64,000 nt of DNA from Clostridium brassicae (lineage in GTDB: Bacteria; Bacillota; Clostridia; Clostridiales; Clostridiaceae), in the NCBI RefSeq assembly GCF_026738875.1, contig NZ_JAPQFJ010000003.1, positions 124,001-188,000 of the forward strand, read 5' to 3'. The notes beneath the pieces are model-generated. The model was not told the DNA's origin and searched no databases. It was given only the letters and a program-made list of their open reading frames with translations. The stretch's first letter is position 1, and every line of letters begins with the position of its first letter. The position numbers were made by a program, and so were the translations under genes. This document shows positions 29,264-38,604 of this stretch, one piece after another.

Positions 29264-31159
29264 CTATTTTTTTATTATTGCATCAACAGGACAAACTTCG
29301 TAACAAGTGCCACATTTGATACATCTTTCTTGATCAATAACATGTTTTTTTCTAACTTCTCCTATGATACAAGTTACAGGACATTCTTTTGCACATCTTG
29401 TGCAGCCAACACATTTATCTGTTATTTCAAATCTTAATAGATTTTTACAAGTTCCAGCAGGACAAGTTTTATCCTTTACGTGAGCTTCATATTCATCCAT
29501 AAAGTAGTTCATAGTGCTTAATATAGGATTGGGAGATGTTTGACCAAGACCGCATAAGGAAGTATCCTTTATTATTTCTCCAAGTTCTTTTAAATTTGTT
29601 AAGTCTTGTTCAGTTCCTTTGCCTTCAGTTATCCTATCTAATATTTCATATAAACGAGTATTTCCTATTCTACATGGAGTGCATTTACCACAAGATTCGT
29701 CTAAAGTGAATTCTAAATAGAATTTTGCAATGTCTACCATACAATTATCCTCATCCATTACTATCATTCCACCTGATCCCATCATAGATCCTACAGAATT
29801 CAATGATTCATAATCGATAGGAGTATCTAATAAGGAGTAAGGAATACAACCACCAGAAGGACCACCAGTCTGAACAGCTTTAAATTTACGATTACCTCTT
29901 ATTCCTCCTCCTATATCAAAGATAATTTCTCTTAGAGTAGTTCCCATAGGTACTTCTACAAGACCTACATTATTAATTTTGCCTGCTAAAGCAAAAACTT
30001 TTGTTCCTTTAGAAGTTTCTGTACCAATAGAAGTAAACCACTCTACACCGTTATTTATTATTGGTGGGATATTTGCAAAAGTTTCTACATTATTTACACT
30101 TGTCGGTTTATCCCATAAACCATGTTCTGCTGGGAATGGAGGTTTATTAGAGGGCTCGCCACGGTATCCTTCTATAGAGTGAATTAAAGCAGTTTCTTCT
30201 CCGCAAACGAAGGCACCTGCACCATATTTTAGTTCTATATCAAAATTAAATTTTGATCCTAATATATTATCACCAAGTAGACCATATTCATGAGCTTGTT
30301 TTATAGCTATTTTAAGCCTATTTATTGCTAAAGGATATTCTGCCCTTATATATATAAAGCCTTTAGAAGCGCCTATGGCATAGCCGGAAATTGCCATAGC
30401 TTCAAGTACACTATGAGGATCTCCTTCTAAGATAGAACGATCCATGAAAGCACCTGGATCCCCTTCATCTGCATTACATACTATAAATTTTTGATCATCT
30501 TTATTCTGCTTTGCAAAGTGCCATTTCTTGCCTGTGGGGAATCCACCACCGCCTCTTCCTCTTAATCCTGAATCACTTATTAATTTAATTACTTCATCTT
30601 GATTCATAGAAGACAATACTTTACCTAGTGCTAAATAGCCTTGAGCAGCTATAGCCTCTTTGATATCTTCAGGATTTATCAATCCACAGTTTCTAAGGGC
30701 AATTCTATACTGTTTCTTATAAAAAGACATTTCATCTTGGCGCTTTACTTTATCTTTTAAAGTAGGCTCTTCATATAATAGTTTTTCAACAATTTTTCCT
30801 TCTACTAAATGAGATTCAACAATTTCTTTTACATCTTCTGGTTTAACTTGAACATAAAAAACATTATCAGGTAGTATTTTTACTATAGGACCTTTTTCAC
30901 AGAAACCAAAGCATCCAGTTATATGAACAGTTGTCATATCGGATAACCCATGATTTTTAATTTCATTTTCTAAAGAATCAATAATTTCGTAGCTATTAGA
31001 AGCTTTACATCCTGTTCCTCCACAAACTAGAATCTCTCTTTTGCATTTTTTATTTTCAACTAAAACTTCATCTTCGTGAGATAAATGTCTTAGATTTAAT
31101 AATTGTTTAAATTCTTCATATTTTTCTTGTAGTTCTTCAAAGGATTTAATTTTACTCAA
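29264..31159 (-). CDS. hydB: NuoF-like flavoprotein subunit of NADH-linked hydrogenase (HydB)
   Basis: The 631-residue protein has an N-terminal thioredoxin-like [2Fe-2S] domain (CGGTGC). The NuoF domain has NADH- and FMN-binding segments (GRGGGGFPTGKKW, GAGAYICGE-like GAGAFVCGEETAL) and a CGKCTPCRIG cluster. The C-terminus holds two [4Fe-4S] ferredoxin motifs (CVGCTRCAKECP, CIKCGTCYEVCP). This layout is that of HydB in trimeric, often electron-bifurcating hydrogenases. The start is TTG behind GGAGG. Confidence 0.93.
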   Translation of the reverse strand: MSKIKSFEELQEKYEEFKQLLNLRHLSHEDEVLVENKKCKREILVCGGTGCKASNSYEIIDSLENEIKNHGLSDMTTVHITGCFGFCEKGPIVKILPDNVFYVQVKPEDVKEIVESHLVEGKIVEKLLYEEPTLKDKVKRQDEMSFYKKQYRIALRNCGLINPEDIKEAIAAQGYLALGKVLSSMNQDEVIKLISDSGLRGRGGGGFPTGKKWHFAKQNKDDQKFIVCNADEGDPGAFMDRSILEGDPHSVLEAMAISGYAIGASKGFIYIRAEYPLAINRLKIAIKQAHEYGLLGDNILGSKFNFDIELKYGAGAFVCGEETALIHSIEGYRGEPSNKPPFPAEHGLWDKPTSVNNVETFANIPPIINNGVEWFTSIGTETSKGTKVFALAGKINNVGLVEVPMGTTLREIIFDIGGGIRGNRKFKAVQTGGPSGGCIPYSLLDTPIDYESLNSVGSMMGSGGMIVMDEDNCMVDIAKFYLEFTLDESCGKCTPCRIGNTRLYEILDRITEGKGTEQDLTNLKELGEIIKDTSLCGLGQTSPNPILSTMNYFMDEYEAHVKDKTCPAGTCKNLLRFEITDKCVGCTRCAKECPVTCIIGEVRKKHVIDQERCIKCGTCYEVCPVDAIIKK

Positions 31160-31162
31160 GTT

Positions 31163-31651
31163 TTAAACCTCCTTTTCTGAATAAGATTCAATTACTTTTT
31201 TTACATCTTCTTTTTTAAAATGTCCATAAACTTTATCATTTACTGTAACTACAGGAGCAAGGCCGCAAGCACCAACACATCTTAAAACTTCAATAGTAAA
31301 GTTACCATCTTCAGTAGTTTCACCAGCCTTTATATCTAACTCTTTTTCAAATTCTTCTAAAATTAAATTTGCACCTTTCACGAAACATGCTGTTCCCATA
31401 CATATATTTATTACATATTTTCCTCTAGGTTTTGTTGTAAAATAAGAGTAGAAAGTTACTACTCCGTATACTTTAGTGACAGGTACATTTAATCTATAAG
31501 CTATATAACTTTGTACATCATCTGGAAGGTATCCAAAAATATGTTGAGCTTCATGAAGAGCTTCTATTAGAGAACTTTGATCATTAGGGATTTTATCTAT
31601 GAATTGCTCTAATTTTTTAAACTTATCTTCCTTTATTTTGTTTGAGCACAC
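31163..31651 (-). CDS. hydC: NuoE-like [2Fe-2S] subunit of NADH-linked hydrogenase (HydC)
   Basis: The 162-residue protein has the NuoE fold with the four cluster cysteines in CMGTACFVKGA and LRCVGACGLAP. It passes electrons between NADH-linked HydB and HydA. The start is GTG behind AAAAGGAGG, and it heads the three-gene operon with only three bases before hydB. Confidence 0.93.
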   Translation of the reverse strand: MCSNKIKEDKFKKLEQFIDKIPNDQSSLIEALHEAQHIFGYLPDDVQSYIAYRLNVPVTKVYGVVTFYSYFTTKPRGKYVINICMGTACFVKGANLILEEFEKELDIKAGETTEDGNFTIEVLRCVGACGLAPVVTVNDKVYGHFKKEDVKKVIESYSEKEV

Positions 31652-31796
31652 AATATATACCTCCTTTTAATAGATTTATTAAAACTATTTTTAGCAATAA
31701 AGCAAGATATTATTATGATTTTAAATTTATAGTTTTCTTTTTTTATTTTTAGAAAAAGAAATGAAAGAATTATAAGTAAAAAATAATATAAATAAA

Positions 31797-31835
31797 AAAG
31801 ACTATAGTCATATTACGACTATAGTCTTTGCTTTT
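31797..31835. terminator. Terminator downstream of pssA
   Basis: AAAGACTATAGTC (31797-31809) and its complement (31817-31829) form a perfect 13-base stem with flanking A and T runs. It stops pssA transcription and shields the hyd promoter. Confidence 0.8.
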
Positions 31836-31839
31836 AAAT

Positions 31840-32370
31840 TTATAGTTTTTTAAATTTTTTCTTACATACCATAAGATAAGAAGTAATTAATAAAAGTAAA
31901 ACAGGTATTTGATTATGGCTTGGACTATTTGCTGCATTATTTAAAGTTAATAAAGTATATAAAGATAAAAGCATACCACCAAGAGTTATAGGAATTCCTG
32001 AAAATGAACCATCAAAATCAGTAATATTAAATCTAGCTAATCTATAAGCTCCTGCAATAGGGAAAATTAAAGCTAATAAATATCCTGAAAGTCCAAGGTT
32101 ACTAAAGTTATTAACATTAAATACTAATATAGAAGGTGCAACTCCAAAGGATATAAGATCAGCTAAAGAATCTAGTTCTTTACCAAGATCACTAGAGACG
32201 TTAAAGTGTCGTGCTAATCTTCCATCATATCTATCCATAATAGCTGAAATTATTATAAAATAGCATGCTAGTCTATAATTCTCTTGAAAACTCATAATCA
32301 ATGATAAAATTCCAAAAGATAAATTACCTAAAGTAAATATATTTGGTATAGCATTTTTTACTTTTAACAT
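31840..32370 (-). CDS. pssA: CDP-diacylglycerol-serine O-phosphatidyltransferase
   Basis: The 176-residue membrane enzyme has the CDP-alcohol phosphatidyltransferase motif as DRYDGRLARHF-N-ELDSLADLISFG (DG-AR-G-D-D pattern), followed by SFGVAPS, typical of the Bacillus-type serine enzyme. It makes phosphatidylserine, the precursor of phosphatidylethanolamine. Confidence 0.88.
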   Translation of the reverse strand: MLKVKNAIPNIFTLGNLSFGILSLIMSFQENYRLACYFIIISAIMDRYDGRLARHFNVSSDLGKELDSLADLISFGVAPSILVFNVNNFSNLGLSGYLLALIFPIAGAYRLARFNITDFDGSFSGIPITLGGMLLSLYTLLTLNNAANSPSHNQIPVLLLLITSYLMVCKKKFKKL

Positions 32371-32478
32371 AGTGTATCACTCCAAAATTTAATGACTTTA
32401 TTATATGGTATCAAATATATCTTATATAGTCCTTATGGAAATCTTAAATACTTCTTAAATTTTAGTTAAATATTGAAT

Positions 32479-32515
32479 AAATAAGAATATTTATAAACTA
32501 AAAATATTCTTATTT
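32479..32515 (-). terminator. Terminator at the end of the kinase gene
   Basis: Fourteen-base arms 32479-32492 and 32502-32515 pair perfectly and overlap the kinase stop codon. AT-rich sequence follows on the minus strand. Confidence 0.6.
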
Positions 32516-33921
32516 AAAACAATAGTGAATTTACAGCCCTTATCTTTATCTGTATCAAGATGAATAATTCCCCCATGCTTTTCTATTATTGTTTTTGTTA
32601 TAGCAAGTCCTAAACCAGTGCCTCCACTCTTAGAATTTCTTGATGAATCTACTCTTACAAAAGGTTCAAATATGTCTTTAACAAGTTCTTTTGGTATACC
32701 TATCCCATTATCTTCAAAGATTATATTAAGTTTATATTGCATGTTTTCTATCTTTATTTTTAATGTTGTTCCTGAAGGATTATATTTTATACTATTTAGT
32801 ATAAGGTTACTTATAGCTCTATCTAAGTTTTTATGATCAAATGATATTATAATTCCTTCTTCAGGTATATCAAAATCATAATGTATATTTTTCCCTTCCA
32901 TTTGAGGTATATAAGCAGCTATTAATTCTCTTAAAAACTCACATATATCACCTTCTTTGGGTGATATGCTAAAGTCAGTACTTTCTAGCTTAGAATATTC
33001 GAATAAATCTTTGATTAAATCATTAGCCCTTATACTATTATTTTCAATGACTGATAAATATTTAATTTTTTCTTTTTCATCAATACTAGGATTTTTAATT
33101 AATAAATCAGAGTACCCAATGACACTGGCAAGTGGATTTTTTAAATCGTGAGATATATCCATGATTAGTTTTCTTCTGTTTTTTTCTGATTTCTCTTTCA
33201 AATTAGTTTCCTCTTCGATTTTAGCCGCCATTAAGTTAAAAGCTTCACTTAATTCTCCAAATTCATTTTCAGATTTTAGAGAAATTCTAGTTGAGTAATC
33301 TCCATCTGTAATTCTTTTTACACCATTTAATATTATTTTAAGAGGAGTTACGAAGTTTTTCGAAGTTAATCTAGAGTAAAGTAGTATTCCAAGGACAAGA
33401 GTTATCATATAAAAAAACAATATTGATTTTAATATAATGTTTGGCTTCAATTTAGAATCTTTAGTATATAGAGATTGTAGGTTTTTGCTAGGAATACCTA
33501 CTACCAATAAGAATTCCTTATTTTTATTATAAGCAAAGCTATATATATAGTCATCTTCATATTCAAAAGCATCTTGGTGAGATAGAATCATTTCATGGTA
33601 ATCTTTTCTAGTATACTTTTTTTTATTGTCAGGAGTATTTCCCTGTTTATATATAACATTTAAGTTTTTATCGATTATTTCAATAAACCCATTAACATCT
33701 AATATTTTTGAAACATCTATAGTTTTATAGTCATCTTTCATAAGATGAGTAGCTACTATTCTTGCTTGATCTATATTTTTTATTGAAATACTAGTAACAT
33801 ACATAATAATTATTAGACATACTACAAGTATAAAAGTCATTAAAAAATAAAGGAAAACATAATTTCTTAATAACAGGTTTGCAATTTTTCTTTTTCTTCT
33901 CTTATTTTTTTTTCTTATCAT
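32491..33921 (-). CDS. Sensor histidine kinase
   Basis: The 476-residue protein has a membrane span near residues 20-48, an extracellular sensor of about 120 residues, a second span near 165-185 and a HAMP domain. HisKA follows with the phosphorylated His in MDISHDLKNPL, and then an HATPase with DNGIGIP and GGTGLGLAI. Its start overlaps the regulator gene by four bases, so the two form one system. The signal is unknown. Confidence 0.93.
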   Translation of the reverse strand: MIRKKNKRRKRKIANLLLRNYVFLYFLMTFILVVCLIIIMYVTSISIKNIDQARIVATHLMKDDYKTIDVSKILDVNGFIEIIDKNLNVIYKQGNTPDNKKKYTRKDYHEMILSHQDAFEYEDDYIYSFAYNKNKEFLLVVGIPSKNLQSLYTKDSKLKPNIILKSILFFYMITLVLGILLYSRLTSKNFVTPLKIILNGVKRITDGDYSTRISLKSENEFGELSEAFNLMAAKIEEETNLKEKSEKNRRKLIMDISHDLKNPLASVIGYSDLLIKNPSIDEKEKIKYLSVIENNSIRANDLIKDLFEYSKLESTDFSISPKEGDICEFLRELIAAYIPQMEGKNIHYDFDIPEEGIIISFDHKNLDRAISNLILNSIKYNPSGTTLKIKIENMQYKLNIIFEDNGIGIPKELVKDIFEPFVRVDSSRNSKSGGTGLGLAITKTIIEKHGGIIHLDTDKDKGCKFTIVLNKNIFSL

Positions 33922-34604
33922 TTCGTATTCTCCAGTTTATATCCTATGCCGCGTACTGTTTTAAGGTGTCTTGGAGATTTTGGAACATCTTCTATTTTGT
34001 CTCTTAAATGACTTATATGAACCATTATAGTATTATCGTCGCCATAGTAGGGGTCTTGCCAAACAGCTTCATACAATTGTTTTTTTGTATATACCTTTCC
34101 TGGATTCTCCATCAGTAATTCCAAAATTTTATATTCTTTTGGATTTAAATCCACTACTTTATCATTTTTATATAAGGTGAAACTTTCTTTGTCAAGTTTT
34201 AAATCGCCTAGAGTAAGGGTAGAATTTATATGACCATTAGTATATTTATAATATCGTCTGAGTTGAGCAGCAACCCTTGCTATTACTTCAATGGGACTAA
34301 AAGGCTTTACTATATAATCATCCGCACCTAAGCCTAGTCCCAAAATTTTATCAGTATCTTCTACTCTAGCTGTAAGAAAAATAACTGGAATTTCGCTTGA
34401 AGATCTTATCTTCTTCAATACTTTAAAGCCATCTATGTAAGGCATCATAACATCAAGCAAAGCTAAATCTATATGTTCATTTTCAAAAATTTTCAAAGCT
34501 TCGATACCATTCTCAGCTTGGTATATAGTATAACCTTCTTTGCTTAAATGAAGTTCTAAAAGTTCCCTTATATCTTGTTCATCTTCTGCAATTAAAATAT
34601 TCAT
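33918..34604 (-). CDS. OmpR-family response regulator
   Basis: The 228-residue protein has a receiver domain (acidic pair EDE, phospho-Asp in LLDVMMPYIDG, KPF switch lysine). A winged-helix DNA-binding domain follows, with DPYYGDDNTIMVHISHLRDK and VRGIGYKLE. ATG 34604 follows AGGCAGGTGA; a GTG at 34613 lies inside that site. It is cotranscribed with the kinase. Confidence 0.93.
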   Translation of the reverse strand: MNILIAEDEQDIRELLELHLSKEGYTIYQAENGIEALKIFENEHIDLALLDVMMPYIDGFKVLKKIRSSSEIPVIFLTARVEDTDKILGLGLGADDYIVKPFSPIEVIARVAAQLRRYYKYTNGHINSTLTLGDLKLDKESFTLYKNDKVVDLNPKEYKILELLMENPGKVYTKKQLYEAVWQDPYYGDDNTIMVHISHLRDKIEDVPKSPRHLKTVRGIGYKLENTK

Positions 34605-34797
34605 TAAAATCACCTGCCTAAATAAATTTGTATAAGTTTAATGGTTACTTTTATGATATAGTAAAAATATTATTAAGTAAAGTTGAATTCAATTAAGCTA
34701 ATGTATTATAGCTAGATTAATATTATATATCGAATTAATTATTTAACAACATGGTTAGATATTGGATAAGGTGAATTTGAAAGGAAGGCTTATGGAT

Positions 34798-35367
34798 ATG
34801 GAGAAGAACTATTTAACAAATGCATTAAACTTAGGTAAGGAACTATGTATTAAAAAAGTTATGAAAGGAGATATTGTAGTAGACGCCACTATGGGTAATG
34901 GAAATGATACAGTTTTTTTAGCCAAACTTGTAGGAGAGAATGGCAAAGTTTATGCTTTTGATATTCAAAAAGACGCTTTAGAAAATACTAAAGAAAAGAT
35001 TATAAAACAAAATTTGGATAAGCAAGTTCAACTTATTAAAGATGGACACGAAAATATAGACAGATATGTAAAAGAAGAAGTTCAACTTGTTATGTTTAAT
35101 CTAGGATATCTTCCTGGTAAAGATAAAAAAGTTACAACTAAAGCAAATACAACTTTGGTAGCAATAGAAAAATCACTTAATATTTTAAGAAAAAATGGAG
35201 TTGTTATTTTAATAATATATCATGGGCATGAAGAAGGAAAAAAAGAAAAAATCTTAATAGAGGATTATATTAAAAATTTAGGTCAAAAAGATTTTAATGT
35301 AATTGAATTATCTTTTGTTAATCAGATAAACAATCCGCCTATTTTAATTGCTATTGAGAAAAGATAA
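34798..35367 (+). CDS. mnmM: MnmM/YtqB-family tRNA methyltransferase
   Basis: The roughly 189-residue class I SAM methyltransferase has DATMGNGNDTVFLAK as the SAM-binding loop and FNLGYLPGKDK as motif IV. It matches PF06962, whose Bacillus and Staphylococcus members methylate the wobble uridine side chain of tRNA. The ATG at 34798 has good spacing to AAGGAAGG; 34792 is the alternative. Confidence 0.8.
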   Translation: MEKNYLTNALNLGKELCIKKVMKGDIVVDATMGNGNDTVFLAKLVGENGKVYAFDIQKDALENTKEKIIKQNLDKQVQLIKDGHENIDRYVKEEVQLVMFNLGYLPGKDKKVTTKANTTLVAIEKSLNILRKNGVVILIIYHGHEEGKKEKILIEDYIKNLGQKDFNVIELSFVNQINNPPILIAIEKR

Positions 35368-35491
35368 CTGTATACTATTAAAATGTAAAATGAAAATATT
35401 TTATAGTTAAGTTATATTAAGAAAAATATTCAATGATAGTTTGAAAGCTTAAAGATACCTTTAAATCAAAAAATCACAAGGAGGATACATA

Positions 35492-36589
35492 TTGTTTAAT
35501 AAAAGGAAAGATTACATAAACTTAGTGATTGCGATAGTTACAGCATTTATCTTTATAAAGATAGTAGATAATTATGAATCCATTTTAGGTGGAATAGGGG
35601 GAATTATATCCATATTAACTCCATTTATATATGCTTTTTTAATAGCTTATATTTTAAATCCACTTATGTCTTTTTTAGAGAGAAAATTTAAGCTGAAAAG
35701 AGCAGTGAGTATGCTAATTACTTATTCTTTAATAATTAGCATTATATTCTTTTTAGTAATGGGACTAGTACCAAAAGCAGTATCGAATTTGGCTGATTTA
35801 ATAGAAAGCTTGCCACAGCTTACTTATAAAACACAAAATTGGGTAAATGATTTAACGGCAAATGTAGATATTTTAAATAAAGTAAAAGTAAAATTTTTAA
35901 ATGAGTTTGCCTCACTCATTCCTAAAATGACCAATATTGTTAGTATTACTTTAAATACAATTTTTATGAAAACAATATCTATTACTGTTTCTTTGGTTAA
36001 TATATTATTTGGGTTAATAATATCTATTTATGTACTTTATGATAAAGAATTGTTTATAAAAAATATAAGAAAATTTATATATGTAGTTCTAAAGAAAAGA
36101 AAAGGTGACATGATTATAGATTTTTTTGGACATGTACATGAGATGATTGGAACTTGTATAGGAACAAAAGCAATAGATTCATTTATCATAGCAATTATTT
36201 GCTTTATTGGAATAACAATTTTAAAGTCTCCTTATACCATAATAATAACCATAGTTGTTGGGGTTACAAATATGATACCTTATTTTGGACCATTTGTAGG
36301 TATGATAACAGCATTTATAATAAATTTATTTTTTAATCCTATTGTGGCTGTAAAAATTTTAATATTTTTATTTTTGCTTCAACAATTTGATGCATGGTAT
36401 TTAGATCCTAAATTAATAGGAAATAAGGTTGGATTAAGTCCATTTTTAATGATTTTAGCTATAACATTAGGTGGAAGTTTATTTGGTGTTTTAGGTATGT
36501 TTTTGGCAGCACCTAGTATGGCGGTTATAAAAATATATGTTGATAAATTTATGATGAAATATGGTGATAGAATAGATCAGTTAGACTAG
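35492..36589 (+). CDS. AI-2E-family (YtvI/PerM-like) membrane transporter
   Basis: The 365-residue protein has about seven membrane spans and the AI-2E family motifs GVTNMIPYFGPFVG and LDPKLIGNKVGLSPF. Members export small molecules or ions, and the substrate cannot be told from sequence. It starts at TTG 35492 behind AGGAGG. Confidence 0.85.
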   Translation: MFNKRKDYINLVIAIVTAFIFIKIVDNYESILGGIGGIISILTPFIYAFLIAYILNPLMSFLERKFKLKRAVSMLITYSLIISIIFFLVMGLVPKAVSNLADLIESLPQLTYKTQNWVNDLTANVDILNKVKVKFLNEFASLIPKMTNIVSITLNTIFMKTISITVSLVNILFGLIISIYVLYDKELFIKNIRKFIYVVLKKRKGDMIIDFFGHVHEMIGTCIGTKAIDSFIIAIICFIGITILKSPYTIIITIVVGVTNMIPYFGPFVGMITAFIINLFFNPIVAVKILIFLFLLQQFDAWYLDPKLIGNKVGLSPFLMILAITLGGSLFGVLGMFLAAPSMAVIKIYVDKFMMKYGDRIDQLD

Positions 36590-36722
36590 ACTATTGTATA
36601 GTATGTTAGAAGTAAAGAGTAATTACAAAGTATTAAGTGTTAAAGAGATGTGTTTTTATAAAATTATCGATTAGAGACAGGTATTAACTGTTAATAATTT
36701 AGTAGTGTAAGAAGGTGAGAGT

Positions 36723-37241
36723 GTGGAAAATAGAGGGTATATCCATATTTATACAGGGAATGGAAAAGGTAAAACAACAGCTGCACTTGGATTAGCTTTA
36801 AGAGCTGTATGCTCTGGAAAAAAAGTTTTTTTTGGACAATTTTTAAAAGGAATGAAATATAGTGAGCTTGATGCTACAAAATATTTACCTAATTTTATAA
36901 TGAAACAATATGGTGCAGAAAAATTTATATGTAGCAGTCCGTCACAGAAGGATGTAGAAATAGCGAGAAAAGGTATTTTAGAGATTAAGGAAGTCTTAGC
37001 TAAAGGGGAGTATGATATAGTTGTATTGGATGAACTCAATATTGCATTGTATTATAACCTGTTTAGTGTAGAAGAAATTATAGATATTTTAGAGAAAAGA
37101 AAAGATAATATAGAAGTTGTTATTACAGGAAGATATGCACCTCAAAAACTAATAAATAAGGCAGATCTGGTGACAGAAATGAGAGAGATAAAACATTATT
37201 ATAAAAAAGGTGTTGAAGCAAGAATAGGTATAGAAAAGTAG
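36723..37241 (+). CDS. cobO: Cob(I)yrinic acid a,c-diamide adenosyltransferase
   Basis: The 172-residue protein has the P-loop GNGKGKTTAALGLALRA and the DELNIALYY signature of CobO/BtuR corrinoid adenosyltransferases, which form the Co-adenosyl bond of coenzyme B12. It starts at GTG 36723. No other cobalamin gene is in the window, suggesting salvage or synthesis elsewhere. Confidence 0.93.
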   Translation: MENRGYIHIYTGNGKGKTTAALGLALRAVCSGKKVFFGQFLKGMKYSELDATKYLPNFIMKQYGAEKFICSSPSQKDVEIARKGILEIKEVLAKGEYDIVVLDELNIALYYNLFSVEEIIDILEKRKDNIEVVITGRYAPQKLINKADLVTEMREIKHYYKKGVEARIGIEK

Positions 37242-37265
37242 AGCTTAATCCATAAGCTCTACACC
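37238..37265. terminator. Convergent hairpin over both stop codons
   Basis: GTAGAGCTTA and TAAGCTCTAC pair around five bases and include the stop codons of cobO and the L,D-transpeptidase. T-rich sequence follows on both strands. Confidence 0.75.
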
Positions 37266-37973
37266 TAGTTTTTTGTAGAAATTATATCCTATTGTATCAC
37301 TAATTGGAAGATTATTATCTTTTTCAAATTTATGAACTACATTTTTTAGATATTCTCCATAAATGCCATCAGGAGCCGCTTTATAATAACCTTTATCTCT
37401 AAGGATTTTTTGGATTTGATATACATCAGAGCCTATCATTCCAGGTTTTATAGGTCTAAGATAGGAACCAAAATTTCCATAATTACCACCCCAGATAATT
37501 ACTTTTGTACCAATAGGGGTTATTTTATATAAATCTTCTACATCTTTATTTCGCATCCTAATACATCCATGAGAAGAAGCCCACCCTATAGAGTTAGGGT
37601 GGGTTGTACCATGTATACCGTATTTTCCCCAAGGAACATTAAGACCCATCCATCTTCCTCCAAAGCCATCTCCCCAAGTTCCTCTATTAGTTATAACCCA
37701 AGTTCCTATAGGGGAGGGAGTAGATGGTTTCCCACTAGCAATAGTATAAGATTTAATTATATTTCCATTTTGAAATACATTTAAAGTATTTTCACAAATG
37801 TCTATTAGTATTACTATAGTTTTTTTAGAATTGTAATTTTTAATTTTAAAAAAACCTGTATTAATACTATTTTTTTTATAGGCTGTAAATATTAATATAA
37901 ATTCCATTATAAGTATGAATACTAATATAAATAGAAGTTTTAAGAAATTAGATTTAATAAATTTTTTACCCAC
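37245..37973 (-). CDS. L,D-transpeptidase (YkuD) with peptidoglycan-binding domain
   Basis: The 242-residue protein has an N-terminal membrane anchor and a YkuD domain with HGTTHPNSIGWASSHGCIRM (catalytic His and Cys). A C-terminal peptidoglycan-binding domain (VYQIQKILRDKGYYKAAPDG) completes it. It forms 3-3 cross-links in the wall or acts in spore formation. It converges on cobO with three bases between the stops. Confidence 0.9.
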   Translation of the reverse strand: MGKKFIKSNFLKLLFILVFILIMEFILIFTAYKKNSINTGFFKIKNYNSKKTIVILIDICENTLNVFQNGNIIKSYTIASGKPSTPSPIGTWVITNRGTWGDGFGGRWMGLNVPWGKYGIHGTTHPNSIGWASSHGCIRMRNKDVEDLYKITPIGTKVIIWGGNYGNFGSYLRPIKPGMIGSDVYQIQKILRDKGYYKAAPDGIYGEYLKNVVHKFEKDNNLPISDTIGYNFYKKLGVELMD

Positions 37974-38147
37974 ACAAATACTCCCGGAATATTGATATAT
38001 ATATTATATTATGCACTTTAGATTGATAATAGGATAAATGTTTATAAATCTATTAATTCTTAAGTAAAAGGTTAAAATTAAATAATGACATAAATTCCAT
38101 AATAAGGTATAATAGAACTAAATTATTTTTATGGGGAGAGAGTCTTT

Positions 38148-38567
38148 ATGAGTTTTTATGATAAATCATCAATAGTTTTAATGGTGCAAAATCCTTATAC
38201 AGTTTTTTGCTATTATAATATTTCTGATGTAGATATAAGAAGTATTGAAGATATATATGGCAAAAATTCATGGGAAACTTCAAAACCTATTTTAAAGGTA
38301 TATGAAATTTGTGATAATACAGAAAAAGAAATTAGCACTATTTATTTAGATCCTTTTGCTGATAATTGGTATATAAATTTAAACAAAGATGACATAAGTG
38401 TAAAAGTTGAGATTGGAAGGATTTTAGAGAGTAAGGATGAGATTACTTTAGCAGTTTCTAATGTTGTAAAAACTCCAAGAGGAAAGGAGTCAGAAAATAC
38501 TCAAGTTCTTTATCTTGATACAAGTTTATGGAAAACTTCAACTAAGATTTATAATTATTTTCTTTAA
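38148..38567 (+). CDS. DUF4912 domain protein
   Basis: The 139-residue protein has the DUF4912 signature (LMVQNPYTVFCYYNIS, DNWYINL). Its function is not established. It lies directly before the GH57 gene, a recurring clostridial pairing, so a role with glucan or polysaccharide metabolism is a reasonable inference. Confidence 0.8.
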   Translation: MSFYDKSSIVLMVQNPYTVFCYYNISDVDIRSIEDIYGKNSWETSKPILKVYEICDNTEKEISTIYLDPFADNWYINLNKDDISVKVEIGRILESKDEITLAVSNVVKTPRGKESENTQVLYLDTSLWKTSTKIYNYFL

Positions 38568-38604
38568 GAACAATTATATATTGCAATAAAAAGGGGGAAG
38601 AAAA